NCBI RefSeq assembly: GCF_002799245.1
Contig: NZ_NEQV01000007.1
Coordinates: forward strand, 208,355-272,354
Source of the DNA: Stenotrophomonas maltophilia
GTDB lineage: Bacteria; Pseudomonadota; Gammaproteobacteria; Xanthomonadales; Xanthomonadaceae
DNA length: 64,000 bases
Reading direction: 5' to 3'
The notes under the pieces were generated by a model. The model was not told the origin of the DNA. It did not search any database and saw only the letters and a list, made by a program, of their open reading frames with translations. Position numbers and translations under genes: made by a program. Positions 25,418 through 34,679 of the stretch are shown one piece after another; within the stretch, counting starts at the first letter, position 1; every line of letters starts with the position of its first letter.

Positions 25418-26593
25418 CTATCGGGACGTACCCGCATCCGCACGCGTTTCACGCGCCGCGATTCTTTCGACCAGCGTATCAACCGCCGCCTCCATGGCGC
25501 GGGCGGTCTGGTCGCCACTCTGGTTGGTGATGACGAAAATGCCGAGATCGTACTTGGGCATGATGTAGATGTAGCACTGCGAACGGGGCACGCCGCCGTG
25601 GTGAGCGTAGTAGGTGCCCTTCAGGCGATCGCCGGAAACGATGTTCCAGAAGTAGCCGATACTGAGCGCATCGTCGAACCTGGCCAGGGCGCGGTGAGAT
25701 TCCTTCACCACCGGACCATCGGCCAGCTGGAACTGAAGGTACCTCACCATGTCCGGAACCGTCGCTCTCACATTGCCGGAGGCGCCCCAGGGCAACAGAG
25801 GCATCGGCGAGGTCGGCACCGGGTTGTCACTGTGGTAGCCGACCGCCATTGATGACGCCTCGGCATCGCCCAGGCTGATCCTGATGCCCGCCATCCCGGC
25901 CGAGTCGCTGAAGTACCCGCGTAGCAACGCCTCGTAGTCACGCTGGTAGACCTGCTCCAGAATGTGCGCGGTCAGCTGCGTGCCGGCGCTGGAGTACGCG
26001 TACTCCTTCCCCGGCATGCGGGGTAGCTGCACAGCACGCAGATCCTTCAGGAAATCGGCCTTGCCGTAGCCTGTGTAGATGGCATTGAGGTCGGCGGGCG
26101 TGCGGTGAGCGGTGAAGTCTGCCAGCACCGTGTTGGCGCGCTCCGGCAGCATGTTCGGCAGGCCACTGGTATGCGACAGCAGGTGGTGGATGCGGATGGG
26201 CTCGGCCTTGTACTGCAGGTTTGGATAGTCGCCCTGCAGGTACAGGCGAATATCGTCGTCCAGCCGCAGCCTGCCTTCCAGTACCGCGTTGGCGACCAGG
26301 GTGCCGGCCAGCGTCTTGCTCAACGAACCAATTTCGTAGAGGGTCGCGTCGGTTGGTGGCCCGGGCTTGCCGGTCTCCATGTCGCCGCGATGACGGACGA
26401 AGGTCTGGCCCCGGTAGACCACGCCAATCGAGGTCGAGTGCAGCAACGGCTGCTCGATCAGGGTCTGGGCCACCTCATCGATGTCCGGGCCAAGATCCTT
26501 CGCCGGAGACGCCTTGGCACCGGAGCAACCCACAGCCAGCAGCGCGGCGGACAGGGCCAAGGCATGCAGCCAGCACCTGTAGCGAACAGTCAT
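25418..26593 (-). CDS. serine hydrolase, beta-lactamase/S12 family lipoprotein
   Basis: A 391-residue penicillin-binding-protein-like hydrolase. A lipobox (LLAVGC, Cys23 from the chosen start at 26593) predicts a membrane-anchored lipoprotein. The catalytic motifs are SLSK (Ser90, Lys93), the tyrosine motif YSS (Tyr200) and HHGG near the C-terminus, as in class C beta-lactamases and esterase EstB relatives. Typical family blocks are LLSHTSGLPN and ASGNVRATVPDMVRYLQFQL. The family includes esterases, D-amino-peptidases and lactamase-like proteins, so the substrate is open. ATGs at 26608 and 26662 would lengthen it without improving the signal sequence. Confidence 0.88.
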   Translation of the reverse strand: MTVRYRCWLHALALSAALLAVGCSGAKASPAKDLGPDIDEVAQTLIEQPLLHSTSIGVVYRGQTFVRHRGDMETGKPGPPTDATLYEIGSLSKTLAGTLVANAVLEGRLRLDDDIRLYLQGDYPNLQYKAEPIRIHHLLSHTSGLPNMLPERANTVLADFTAHRTPADLNAIYTGYGKADFLKDLRAVQLPRMPGKEYAYSSAGTQLTAHILEQVYQRDYEALLRGYFSDSAGMAGIRISLGDAEASSMAVGYHSDNPVPTSPMPLLPWGASGNVRATVPDMVRYLQFQLADGPVVKESHRALARFDDALSIGYFWNIVSGDRLKGTYYAHHGGVPRSQCYIYIMPKYDLGIFVITNQSGDQTARAMEAAVDTLVERIAARETRADAGTSR

Positions 26594-26735
26594 CGAATTG
26601 GCGTCCATGCGTCGGCGCTTGAGGAGGCGTGGGAACGGGGGCTCACGATAGCCGATTGCCATGGGTCGCTGGAGGTGCCATCGGACACCTCCCGCGGGAT
26701 TCAGTGCCGTGCGCGATCACCCATCAGATGGGCTG

Positions 26736-27551
26736 TTACCGAAACGCGTCACGCCCGGCCACGCTTTCGATCCAGCCGATATAGCGGGACACGCGCACGT
26801 TGTAGACCACCTGCCCATAGAAGCCCGCCTCCAGCGCATGTTCGGGAACGGCGGTGATCCAGGAACCCAGGCCCACCAGCTGCCAGGTACCGTGATCGTC
26901 GATCACAAGTGGACCGCCGCTGTCGCCGTTGCCGAGCACGCCCTCCAGCGGCAACCCCTGCGGTGGTGGATCGAACCGGTACCAGAGATAGCGCTCGTTG
27001 CCGCCGGTGATCGCGTTGTACGCCCGCCGCAAGACCGTACGATGTGACCCGCCGGGTACCAGCCCAACCGCGCCATTGCCGGTGGCACCCTTCCCTATCA
27101 GGGCCGCGACCTGCGTGACCTCGGCCGTGCCACGGTAGAGCACCACCGGCCTGACATCGTTCACGGGTGCGGCAAGCTTGATCAACGCGATGTCATCCGA
27201 CGCTGCCAGAAACGCGTGGATTTTCGACGGACTCCCGGTTGCCATGGCTTCCTTGCCCAGGGCCTCGGGCATCCTCCTGTAGCCGGGGTGCAGGAAGACA
27301 CGCTCAACGCCGTACGCGTTGCCATTGACGATGATCTTCGCCCCCATGCCCTCCATCGGCGCGGCATGAGCTGCGGTCAGCACCCAGCGTGGTGCGATCA
27401 GGACGCCGTGCCCCTCGCCCGGCATGTCTGCCAGTGCCGGGAATTCCGTGGCGTCGATCTGGTACCTGGCATCGTCAACATCATCGCGAATGACCACGGC
27501 ATCGGCGGCGAACGGGAGCGCGGCAAGCGCGAGGAAAAGCCAGCGGTTCAT
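26736..27551 (-). CDS. secreted trypsin-like serine protease (S1)
   Basis: A 271-residue S1-family protease. The signal peptide covers residues 1-18 (MNRWLFLALAALPFAADA). The catalytic triad is complete: His62 in LTAAHA, Asp120 in SDDIALIKL and Ser211 in GNGDSGGPLV. No long propeptide is visible, only ~20 residues before the catalytic domain. AAGG lies 7 nt before the ATG at 27551; the open frame extends upstream but without signal features. It lies ~140 bp downstream of the Excalibur gene on the same strand; both are probably exported. Substrate unknown. Confidence 0.9.
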   Translation of the reverse strand: MNRWLFLALAALPFAADAVVIRDDVDDARYQIDATEFPALADMPGEGHGVLIAPRWVLTAAHAAPMEGMGAKIIVNGNAYGVERVFLHPGYRRMPEALGKEAMATGSPSKIHAFLAASDDIALIKLAAPVNDVRPVVLYRGTAEVTQVAALIGKGATGNGAVGLVPGGSHRTVLRRAYNAITGGNERYLWYRFDPPPQGLPLEGVLGNGDSGGPLVIDDHGTWQLVGLGSWITAVPEHALEAGFYGQVVYNVRVSRYIGWIESVAGRDAFR

Positions 27552-27684
27552 GGAAGCCTTGGTCCCTGCAGTCAAGTCACAACAGCCTAGGGCATCGCCT
27601 CCCACGCAGGGAGGTCGTGCGACCAGCCCTGGTGATGACCGACGAACGCGGGAAAACGGCGACTGAAGCCGGGCCAGCCTTGCC

Positions 27685-28041
27685 CTACCTGCGGCCCCGA
27701 TAGGGCTCGCAGCCCACGCCATCATTGTCACGATCCAGATGTGGCCCATACCCCGGATCACCCCGCCGTACCGGCGCTGCCCCGGCGGCGCGGGCCTCCG
27801 TGCAGTTGGCAAACACCCCGGACCTGCGCGCAGGACCAGGGGCGAAACTGCTGCGCGGGGTGTCGACGTATCGAGGCGCGGCTGGAGCGCCTCGATGGCA
27901 GTGGTAGTCACCGGTCTTGCGGTTGGTGTGGCAACCGTTCTTGTCGAGCCCGCCGGGATGGCCGAGGACTTCTGCGGACAACAGCACTGCGAGCAGGCCG
28001 AATGCGGGCCATGCGATTGAAAAAGCGCGTCGGATGTCCAT
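27685..28041 (-). CDS. secreted Excalibur calcium-binding domain protein
   Basis: A 118-residue exported protein. After a signal peptide (to about residue 27) comes HPGGLDKNGCHTNRKTGDYH followed by CH, a cysteine/histidine block that often precedes Excalibur domains. Near the C-terminus FANCTEARAAGAAPVRRGDP and HLDRDNDGVGCE form the Excalibur motif, with the DxDxDGxxCE calcium-binding loop here as DRDNDGVGCE. A GGGGGAGGG ribosome site lies just before the ATG. Proteins like this are periplasmic or surface-bound. Function beyond calcium binding is not known. Confidence 0.87.
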   Translation of the reverse strand: MDIRRAFSIAWPAFGLLAVLLSAEVLGHPGGLDKNGCHTNRKTGDYHCHRGAPAAPRYVDTPRSSFAPGPARRSGVFANCTEARAAGAAPVRRGDPGYGPHLDRDNDGVGCEPYRGRR

Positions 28042-28363
28042 GCCCTCCCCCTGTCAGGCAGTCCCGCCAGGGGGAAGGCTAGCATGGGGTTTCAACCGTC
28101 GATCAGGCTCGACGCTGCAGCCGCTGTTGCCTTCAGCGCTGGTCGTCCTTTGCCGCTGGTGGTCAGGCAGCCCGGCAGTGAAGTGACCGGGGAAGAGATC
28201 ATGCGGCCAAGGGCTCCACGCCAATGCGGGGAAATCAACGCATCCCGCTCAGCTGTTCCGTTGGTTCCACCGCATACATCATCACTGCCGCCGATTCTCC
28301 CTCGCCGCCCGCTCCTAGAGTGGGTCCACCGCGCCCACCCCGCGCTGGATGGAGGACTGAATC
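28042..28363. other. intergenic region without recognised gene
   Basis: A 322-bp divergent spacer between the Excalibur gene and the NUDIX gene. It contains short GC-rich inverted repeats (GTGGG / CCCAC around 28320-28341) and presumably both promoters. No coding sequence with a start, ribosome site and family likeness was found. Confidence 0.5.
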
Positions 28364-29317
28364 ATGCCCCAGGTCTATGCCGCGCTCTGGAACGGAACCC
28401 ATTACCTGATCACCCGCAAGCGGGTGATCAACAACTGGTGGGCCTCCAACTCGGTGATGGTGCTGGCTGCAGAAGCACTGGAAGCCGCCCTGGCCATCGC
28501 GAAATCACCGGAAGAGCCGCCGGCCAAGGACTGGCAGCCGGCACTCGTCCTGCTGCGCAGTGCCCAGCTGGCCGCTGCATCCGCCGGCTATGCGGATACG
28601 CCCGCTGGCCAGGGCATCCTGGTGAAACTCAGCGATGCCATCCAGGCAATGCAGGCGTCGCCGCCCATTCCGGACCAGGTTGGATCCACTGTCATCCACT
28701 TCACCCGGAGATTGTTCCGTCGTTCGACCCTGCCAGAACCCATCAAGAACCTGGCAAACACCTTGCCTGTGTTTTCGCCGGATTCATGGGGAGCCGCGCT
28801 GTTGACCGCACAGAACCTGGCGCGCGACACGCGGGCGTGGGCGGCCGAGGTTCCCATGGTTGTCGTCAACCAGGCTGGGCAATGGACACTCCCTGGCGGT
28901 CGCAAGCATGCCAACGAGACCAACGAAGATGCTGCCCGCCGGGAGTTCATGGAGGAAACCGGCTTCCCGCTCGATGCCGGCAGTTTCCCGCGGGACCTGA
29001 TCGATCAGAATCGATCCTACGCATTGGTCCGCTTCCGGACCGCCCAGGATCTGCAGGCCATCGCCGATGCGGTCTGCACCCACGTGCGGGCAAGGCAAGA
29101 TGCGGCGCGCCCGGCCGCCAGCTGGGTGACCGACTGGGAGATCGACCATGCACAGGTCGTGGCCGTCGCCGAGCTTGGCAACTACCTGGGCGCACCTGCG
29201 GTGATCACGCCGCCCAACGCCCAGGAATTCGCCACCATGCTGCAGCAGATGTCCAGGCCCTACAGCCAATCGATCGACTGGTATGCATCGATGGCCGGCG
29301 TCCTGTCTTCCAGCTGA
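28364..29317 (+). CDS. NUDIX hydrolase with N-terminal extension
   Basis: A 317-residue protein with a canonical NUDIX box at about residues 179-201: GRKHANE then REFMEETGF, fitting G-x5-E-x7-RE-x2-EE-x-G-hydrophobic exactly. NUDIX enzymes hydrolyse nucleoside diphosphates linked to another group. The ~160-residue N-terminal part is unusual: it begins YAALWNGTHYLITRKR and contains helical sequence with VLAAEALEAALAIAKS, not recognised. GGAGG stands 8-9 nt upstream. The next gene, 49 bp downstream, encodes a nucleotidyltransferase-like protein, so the pair may make and break one nucleotide-linked product (inference). Confidence 0.83.
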   Translation: MPQVYAALWNGTHYLITRKRVINNWWASNSVMVLAAEALEAALAIAKSPEEPPAKDWQPALVLLRSAQLAAASAGYADTPAGQGILVKLSDAIQAMQASPPIPDQVGSTVIHFTRRLFRRSTLPEPIKNLANTLPVFSPDSWGAALLTAQNLARDTRAWAAEVPMVVVNQAGQWTLPGGRKHANETNEDAARREFMEETGFPLDAGSFPRDLIDQNRSYALVRFRTAQDLQAIADAVCTHVRARQDAARPAASWVTDWEIDHAQVVAVAELGNYLGAPAVITPPNAQEFATMLQQMSRPYSQSIDWYASMAGVLSSS

Positions 29318-29366
29318 GCCGGCCCTTTGCGCTCTGCCTGACCCTGCAATCCCGCGAGGCCCCGCC

Positions 29367-31214
29367 ATGAAAGAGAGCACGCCCGAGCGCGACGCACGGC
29401 GCTACATCAGCAAGCAGCTCACCGCGCAGATCAACAACGCGCAGGTGTATCCCGACGTCCGCTCGGTCGTGGTGAAGGCACTGTCGGACATCAAGGACCA
29501 GCTGCGCAGCCTGTCCAGCAAGGTGCGCCGCGACTACAGCCTGAAGCCCGATGAGCCGTTGATGTTCTTCTACGTCAAGGGCGGCAACGCGCTGGACGCA
29601 CTGCTGGAACGACCGGCCGATCCGCCGCCGACGCTGTTCGATTTCGGCAGGTCCGACTGGGATACACAGGTGGTGATCAACCCCTGGATTCCGATTCCGG
29701 CACAGGATGCCCTGCACGGCGGCGTGGAGGACGTCGTGATCGAGGTGATGCGCGGCGCCGGGCTCAACATCGCGCTGGAGATCAGCCTGTGCGCGCCCGC
29801 CCAGAGCCCTCTGGCTGGCCAGGTGGTGGACCTCGCACCGGTGGATATCCATGTGCCGCCTGGCCAGCAGTGCCTGGTGACGTGTGACAATCCGCAGGCG
29901 TTCCGAAAGGTGTACGAGCGTAACCGCGCGGGCCTGCATCTGTTCACCAGCGAACCCTTGAAGGGCATCGGCAGCTCCGGGGCCGTACCCGTCCCGCCCA
30001 TTCCTCTCCCTCCGCCACCGCTGCCCGTGCAGCCGCCGCCTGCCCCTCCGCCGCCACCGGGCATCATCCTCAACGACGGCATCAAGCCGTTCGTGCTGTA
30101 CCGCCTGGGCTACACCTGGCACGCGCGATGGGTGAAGGATCCGAAGGCGCCTGCCGGCGACGACCCGGTGACACCGCGGCCGATCCTGATGGAGCTGATC
30201 GATGTGACTACGCCGCGCCGCGATACCGTGGAGGCGGTGACGGTGTGGTCGGACATCATCCGCAACCATCTGGTGATCGCCGAGGATGCCGGTGCGGAAG
30301 AGCGCTGGCGGCTGCCGCTGCCCAGCATGGAGTACCACCTGTGGGAAGGCCTGACCATGCTGTGCGAGATCGCCGCCTATCCCGGCTGGCCAGGTGCGGA
30401 CAAGCTGGAGAAACGCCGCCGCAACGTGCAGCGCATCCACGACTGGTACCGGGACCAGCAGAACGACCTGTCGACGTTCCGCCGGGTGATCGATGGCATC
30501 TCGGCGGCGCCGGTGTTCACCGATGACACGGACTGCATGCAGCAGGTCGATGCCTGCATGCGGGTGGTCAAGGCGCGCATGCAGGCATCGTCATCGGGAT
30601 TCAATGATGGCGCACTGTCCGTGGCCCACACGCAGCGCCTGCTGCACGGGCGTCAATGGGGTGCACAGCGGGTCGCAACGCTGTTGCAGTGCCTGAATGC
30701 ACCGGTCGCATCCTGTGGTTACAGCGACGATCTTGCGCTGGTCGGGACGCTGGCACAGAACCCGTACCTGGACGTGACCCAGGTGCCGATCTCCGGCGTC
30801 GACTGCGCGATGATCATCCGCACCGACCATGCGACGTTGCGCAATGCGACGGCGGCCAACTGCATCGAGGCGCTTACCCGCGACCACGGCGCGCACATGA
30901 CCATCGAAGACTCCCTGCACTCGACGGTACGTGCGACCGGAATCAGTTACGAGCGAACGCTGGTGATCTTCGAGGTGCCGCGCTCGCAGCCGGCGCGCGT
31001 GGCCAAGGCGATCCTGACGTTGACCACGGCTGGCCCGGTCGGTTGCCCGTTCCGTGACAGCCCCGATGGTTCCGGGCAGGCCATCGCACCGTTGCTGGAC
31101 ATGGACAACCAGCGCAAGGTGGCGGCCTCGATCATCCAGGGTTTCGTGCAACGGGCGAATCTGTCCAGGCAGCACGAGATGATCGGGGGGCTGTTGCCGC
31201 AGGCGGGGCAATGA
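29367..31214 (+). CDS. nucleotidyltransferase-like protein, two-part with polyproline linker
   Basis: A 615-residue protein without a recognised name. Near the N-terminus FYVKGGNALDALLE (Gly72-Gly73) and RSDWDTQV (Asp97, Asp99) match the hG[G/S]...DhD core of nucleotidyltransferases such as AbiEii (KGGTAL ... RxSxDxD); the spacing is longer than usual because of a Pro-rich insert. VVDLAPVDIHV (Asp156/Asp160) could supply the third acid. A proline-rich linker spans residues ~208-232. The C-terminal ~380 residues are mainly helical and unrecognised. The start at 29367 has GAGG upstream. It follows the NUDIX gene by 49 bp, probably in one operon. Confidence 0.6.
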   Translation: MKESTPERDARRYISKQLTAQINNAQVYPDVRSVVVKALSDIKDQLRSLSSKVRRDYSLKPDEPLMFFYVKGGNALDALLERPADPPPTLFDFGRSDWDTQVVINPWIPIPAQDALHGGVEDVVIEVMRGAGLNIALEISLCAPAQSPLAGQVVDLAPVDIHVPPGQQCLVTCDNPQAFRKVYERNRAGLHLFTSEPLKGIGSSGAVPVPPIPLPPPPLPVQPPPAPPPPPGIILNDGIKPFVLYRLGYTWHARWVKDPKAPAGDDPVTPRPILMELIDVTTPRRDTVEAVTVWSDIIRNHLVIAEDAGAEERWRLPLPSMEYHLWEGLTMLCEIAAYPGWPGADKLEKRRRNVQRIHDWYRDQQNDLSTFRRVIDGISAAPVFTDDTDCMQQVDACMRVVKARMQASSSGFNDGALSVAHTQRLLHGRQWGAQRVATLLQCLNAPVASCGYSDDLALVGTLAQNPYLDVTQVPISGVDCAMIIRTDHATLRNATAANCIEALTRDHGAHMTIEDSLHSTVRATGISYERTLVIFEVPRSQPARVAKAILTLTTAGPVGCPFRDSPDGSGQAIAPLLDMDNQRKVAASIIQGFVQRANLSRQHEMIGGLLPQAGQ

Positions 31215-31357
31215 GTGCCAACTATTTGAATATACAAATAAAACCGGCCGGCCGGTCGCGCAACGTTAAGTCGCTGTGAAGTAGCCTGATGATGCTCCCG
31301 CGTGATGCGCGACGGGCGCTGCATGCGCGTGAGCATCCGCTAATTCAAGGAATCCCG

Positions 31358-31540
31358 ATGAACGTCCATTTCGCCGCCACGGCTCTCGCCTGCACCCTTC
31401 TGCTTTCCGGGTGCACCACCAGCGGGTGGTTGCACGCCGCCGCCGGTGCCATGGACGCCAAGGATGCGTACGAAAAGCAGGAACGACTGGATCGCATCAA
31501 TCGCGCAAACTCCGCCGCGGCACGGGTGCGCCGCAACTGA
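31358..31540 (+). CDS. small lipoprotein
   Basis: A 60-residue protein with a lipobox LLLSGC (Cys ~19) and a short hydrophilic mature part (KDAYEKQERLDRINRANSAA) that forms a basic helix. AAGGA lies 7 nt before the ATG at 31358. Such minimal lipoproteins are common in Xanthomonadaceae and have no assigned role. It is followed by a strong hairpin shared with the convergent hydrolase gene. Confidence 0.75.
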   Translation: MNVHFAATALACTLLLSGCTTSGWLHAAAGAMDAKDAYEKQERLDRINRANSAAARVRRN

Positions 31541-31552
31541 TCCGATCGGAAA

Positions 31553-31585
31553 GGCCTTCGCTCGGCGTGGCGTCGAGCGAAGGCC
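31553..31585. terminator. bidirectional terminator hairpin
   Basis: Perfect 12-bp stem (GGCCTTCGCTCG at 31553-31564 with CGAGCGAAGGCC at 31574-31585) in the 58-bp gap between two convergent genes. On the minus strand TTTCC follows. It suits termination of both transcripts. Confidence 0.65.
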
Positions 31586-31598
31586 GTGTGGCCCTGAA

Positions 31599-33173
31599 TC
31601 AATGCAGCGGCACCCTCAGCACCGAAGGTGCGTTGGCCGGTGAGCTGAAGGTCACCGCGCCGCCCAGCTGGCTGATGCCGGCATAGCGCAGGTCCACGGT
31701 ATCGACCACCAGGGTCAGCCGGCTGCCGGCCGGAATGTTCCAGCTGCTGGCCTCCAGGCGAAGATCAACCGTTTTCGCCTGGCCGGGCGTGGCACCGCGC
31801 AGGGTGTATGGCTTGTGGCTGATCAGCTGGCCGTTGCCCAGCACATCCTCGGCATACAGGTAGGCATACAGCGTGGTGTTGGCACGACTGGGCGTCACCG
31901 TTACCCGCACTTCCGGCGCACCATCCAGGCGACGTGCGCTCCAGTAGATCGGGCCCTGCCAGACGCCTGCGGCATTGCGGCCGACGAACGGCACATAGGC
32001 GCCGGGCGGCAGGTTGAACATCTGCAGTGCGCCGGACGCCATCGCCACGCCGGAGTTGGCGGCAGTCAGCAGGCCGCTGCCGATCCGGTAGTTCCAGCCG
32101 GTGCCACCGCCGTTCTCCGCCAGCCCGCCGGTGGGCAGCAGCAGCCCGGTCGGCGCGGTCAGGCCGTAGCTGACCGCACCGGCATTGGTGGCCTGCCAGT
32201 CCGGATAGCGGCTCCAGCTGCCCTTCTGCGACTTCAGCTGCACTGCCGGCTGGCGATCGATGCCATTGGCCACGCCCTTCAGGTAGTGGTCGAACCAGTC
32301 GCCCACGGCGGCATAGACCTCATTGGGAATGCCGAGCGCACCGAAGGCTTCGTTGAGGGCGTGGTCGCCATGGCGCAGCTGCAACTGCTTGGGCCCTTTC
32401 AGGCGGTTGAAGAAGTCGACCAGCTGGCCCGGAGGGAACAGGCTGTCGTTGAAGGCGTTGGCGAGGAACACTGCGGGCTGGTTGGCATTGATCTCGTCGA
32501 GGCTGCTGGCCGGGCTGCGCTGTGCCGCCACCGGCAGCAGCGAGTCCACCGCCCCCTGGTAATTGCCGACCAGCACGTTGCGGTTGATGGTGGCCAGTTC
32601 CGCCCCGGGGCGGCCGGTGGCCAGGCCCGCGGCCACCAGCAGGGCGATACCCTGGGCGCTGGGCGTGTCATGGCTGTACAACGAAGCCTGCAGATCCGCC
32701 CAGCCGCTGAGTGCGGCAACGGCCTTGATGCGCGGGTCGCGCGCCGCAGCCAGCAGGCTGGTGCCGGCGCCGTAGGAGATGCCCGAGACGCCGATCCTTG
32801 CCGGATCGGCGCGGGTGTTGTCCAGCGCCCAGTCGATCAGGGCACTGACATCCTCGACCGTGGCAGGCCCGGCGATGTCGATGTTGCCGCCCGATTCCCA
32901 GAAGCCCCGCGAGCTGTAGCTGATGACCACGTAGCCTCGCTGCGCCAGCGACTGTGCCACGCCCACGTATTCCACGCTGGGCACCGCCCAGCTGCTGGGC
33001 ATCACCAGCAGCGGATAGCGGCCACTGCCGGCATCCTGGGGTTCGATGACGAAGGCCCCGAGGGGCGTGCCATCCCAGCTTGGGATGGTGCGATGGGTGG
33101 TCTTGACCGTGGCCGCCCAGGCGGTGGGCGCCAGCCCGGTCAGCAGGATCAACAGCAGCAGAACCTTGCGCAT
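31599..33173 (-). CDS. secreted CocE/NonD-type alpha/beta hydrolase (X-Pro peptidase-like)
   Basis: A 524-residue exported hydrolase. The signal peptide is residues 1-20 (ends AWA). The alpha/beta-hydrolase domain has the nucleophile elbow GISYGAG, a SSRGFWESGG loop and HGDHALNE carrying the probable catalytic histidine. The C-terminal ~180 residues form a jelly-roll domain (APEVRVTVTPSRANTTLYAY ... LRLEASSWNIPAGSRLTLVV) as in CocE and X-Pro dipeptidyl-peptidases. The start at 33173 has GGGAGAG upstream and begins the signal peptide. The substrate (peptide or ester) cannot be told from sequence. Confidence 0.87.
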   Translation of the reverse strand: MRKVLLLLILLTGLAPTAWAATVKTTHRTIPSWDGTPLGAFVIEPQDAGSGRYPLLVMPSSWAVPSVEYVGVAQSLAQRGYVVISYSSRGFWESGGNIDIAGPATVEDVSALIDWALDNTRADPARIGVSGISYGAGTSLLAAARDPRIKAVAALSGWADLQASLYSHDTPSAQGIALLVAAGLATGRPGAELATINRNVLVGNYQGAVDSLLPVAAQRSPASSLDEINANQPAVFLANAFNDSLFPPGQLVDFFNRLKGPKQLQLRHGDHALNEAFGALGIPNEVYAAVGDWFDHYLKGVANGIDRQPAVQLKSQKGSWSRYPDWQATNAGAVSYGLTAPTGLLLPTGGLAENGGGTGWNYRIGSGLLTAANSGVAMASGALQMFNLPPGAYVPFVGRNAAGVWQGPIYWSARRLDGAPEVRVTVTPSRANTTLYAYLYAEDVLGNGQLISHKPYTLRGATPGQAKTVDLRLEASSWNIPAGSRLTLVVDTVDLRYAGISQLGGAVTFSSPANAPSVLRVPLH

Positions 33174-33332
33174 CGTCGTCTCTCCCCGTCGGTGGTGGTG
33201 CAACGGGTCGGACCGTACCAGTGCGAATGGTGGCTGGCACCTTGCGTCGCAGCATGGCGTAAAGCGCACCTTGCTATGCTTCCCGGCACTGCGGCCCGCC
33301 GCAGGCTCCCGTCAAAGCAAGGATGCCCCCGG

Positions 33333-34346
33333 ATGCGCAGGATGCTCTTCGTCGGCACGCTCCTGAGCGTGACCAGTCTGTTCGCCCCTTCAGCAATGGC
33401 GGCGGATGACCCCGAATCAACGAACGACTGCAGCGACATTGCGCAGTTGATGTCCAACGACGACTTTGCGGCACTCGACGCGATGGCCGCGCGCCTGCGC
33501 AAGGGCGAGCTCAACGCCGCCGGCGAATCCCGGCTGGGACGCTTCTACATCTGCATGTCGCGTGCAATCGGCACGGCACGGCAGGAGGTGGATGCCTGGA
33601 ACCACTGGTCGGCCTGGGCGGCGCGTTGGGTCCAGCACGCCCCGAAGTCGCCGGCCGCCCATCTGATGGCTGCGCGGATTCCGCTCAACCTGGCCTGGAG
33701 CTACCGTGGCGGTGGTTACGCCAATACCGTCAACGCCGAAGACTGGGCCCAGTTCCACGAGTACAACGCGGTGTCGCAGGCCTACCTGCAATCGCATGAG
33801 GGCATTGCCGGAGGCGACCCGTTCTGGCACGAGATGAACGTCCTGATCGCGCTGCGCGAAAGCGCGGAGGACGACGACATGCTGGCGATCGTTGATCGCG
33901 CAGCGAAGGCCTTCCCCGAGTACGAGCCTCTGCACCTCATTGCGATGCAGCACTTCACGCCGGCCTGGGGCGGCAGCGCGCAGAAAATGGAAGCCTTCGC
34001 GCGGCACTCGATGGCCAGTGCCCCGAAGAACAAGCGGGCCATGCGCTACGCACGCCTGTACTGGTCGGCCACTGTGTACTCGGCCGATCACTTCCGAGAG
34101 GCGACGCCGGATTGGCCGTTGATGCGCCAGGGCCTGGACGAAATCGCGCAGCGTTACCCGACCGTCGACAACCTTGAGTCGATCACCCGCTTTGCCTGCT
34201 GGGCGCGCGACGGCGAGGCCCTGGACCGGTGGAATCGCCTGTACCTGAGCCGCAGCGGTTTCAGCGAGGCGGTCATTGCGGACTCGAGCGCGCAAAGCAG
34301 GGCCGCCTGCCTGGCGCCGGACGTTGGGCAAGAGGCTTCTTCGTAG
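33333..34346 (+). CDS. secreted alpha-helical protein of unknown function
   Basis: A 337-residue exported protein. The signal peptide ends at SAMA (residue ~23). The mature protein is all-helical with TPR/Sel1-like spacing and repeated W/Y residues (DAWNHWSAWAARWVQHAPKS; LIAMQHFTPAWGGSAQKMEA; GLDEIAQRYPTVDNLESITR). Some features recall DUF4034-type proteins (a field-like opening DIAQLMSNDDFAALDAMAAR), but this is uncertain. AAGGA lies 9-10 nt before the ATG at 33333. It is divergent from the CocE-like hydrolase across 159 bp. Confidence 0.75.
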   Translation: MRRMLFVGTLLSVTSLFAPSAMAADDPESTNDCSDIAQLMSNDDFAALDAMAARLRKGELNAAGESRLGRFYICMSRAIGTARQEVDAWNHWSAWAARWVQHAPKSPAAHLMAARIPLNLAWSYRGGGYANTVNAEDWAQFHEYNAVSQAYLQSHEGIAGGDPFWHEMNVLIALRESAEDDDMLAIVDRAAKAFPEYEPLHLIAMQHFTPAWGGSAQKMEAFARHSMASAPKNKRAMRYARLYWSATVYSADHFREATPDWPLMRQGLDEIAQRYPTVDNLESITRFACWARDGEALDRWNRLYLSRSGFSEAVIADSSAQSRAACLAPDVGQEASS

Positions 34347-34679
34347 CGCCCGCCGCCGCGGTTCCAGGCCGCGCAGGATGGGCGCTCGGGTATTCGCTTG
34401 ACGCCTATCGCGCGCTTAGCACGTCTGCATGTCAGCCACCGGCCGAATGAGCTGACACTTCGCCAGTGCTTGCGCCTGGTCACAGCTTCGCCCTGTCGTT
34501 ATTGACCCAACGGCGACAGCTTGTGACGCTTGCGACACCGCACGGCCTGCGTGGCCCGTCATCGCGGTCCGGTTCCACCGCACGTCGCATCACCCGTATC
34601 CGCAACGCCTCCACATGACACAGGCCCGGCCTGGTCGTGGCGGGGTGCTGCGTCCTGAACCCTTTGCTGGAGAATCGCA
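34347..34679. other. intergenic region without recognised gene
   Basis: This 333-bp spacer before the nuclease gene has mixed composition and no convincing open frame. It probably contains the promoter of the nuclease gene near its right end. No repeats were recognised. Confidence 0.45.

Noticed and set aside
31815..33332. Upstream extension of the 33333-34346 gene into a long open frame
   Set aside because: It runs antisense through the CocE-like hydrolase. A signal peptide and an AAGGA site place the real start at 33333.
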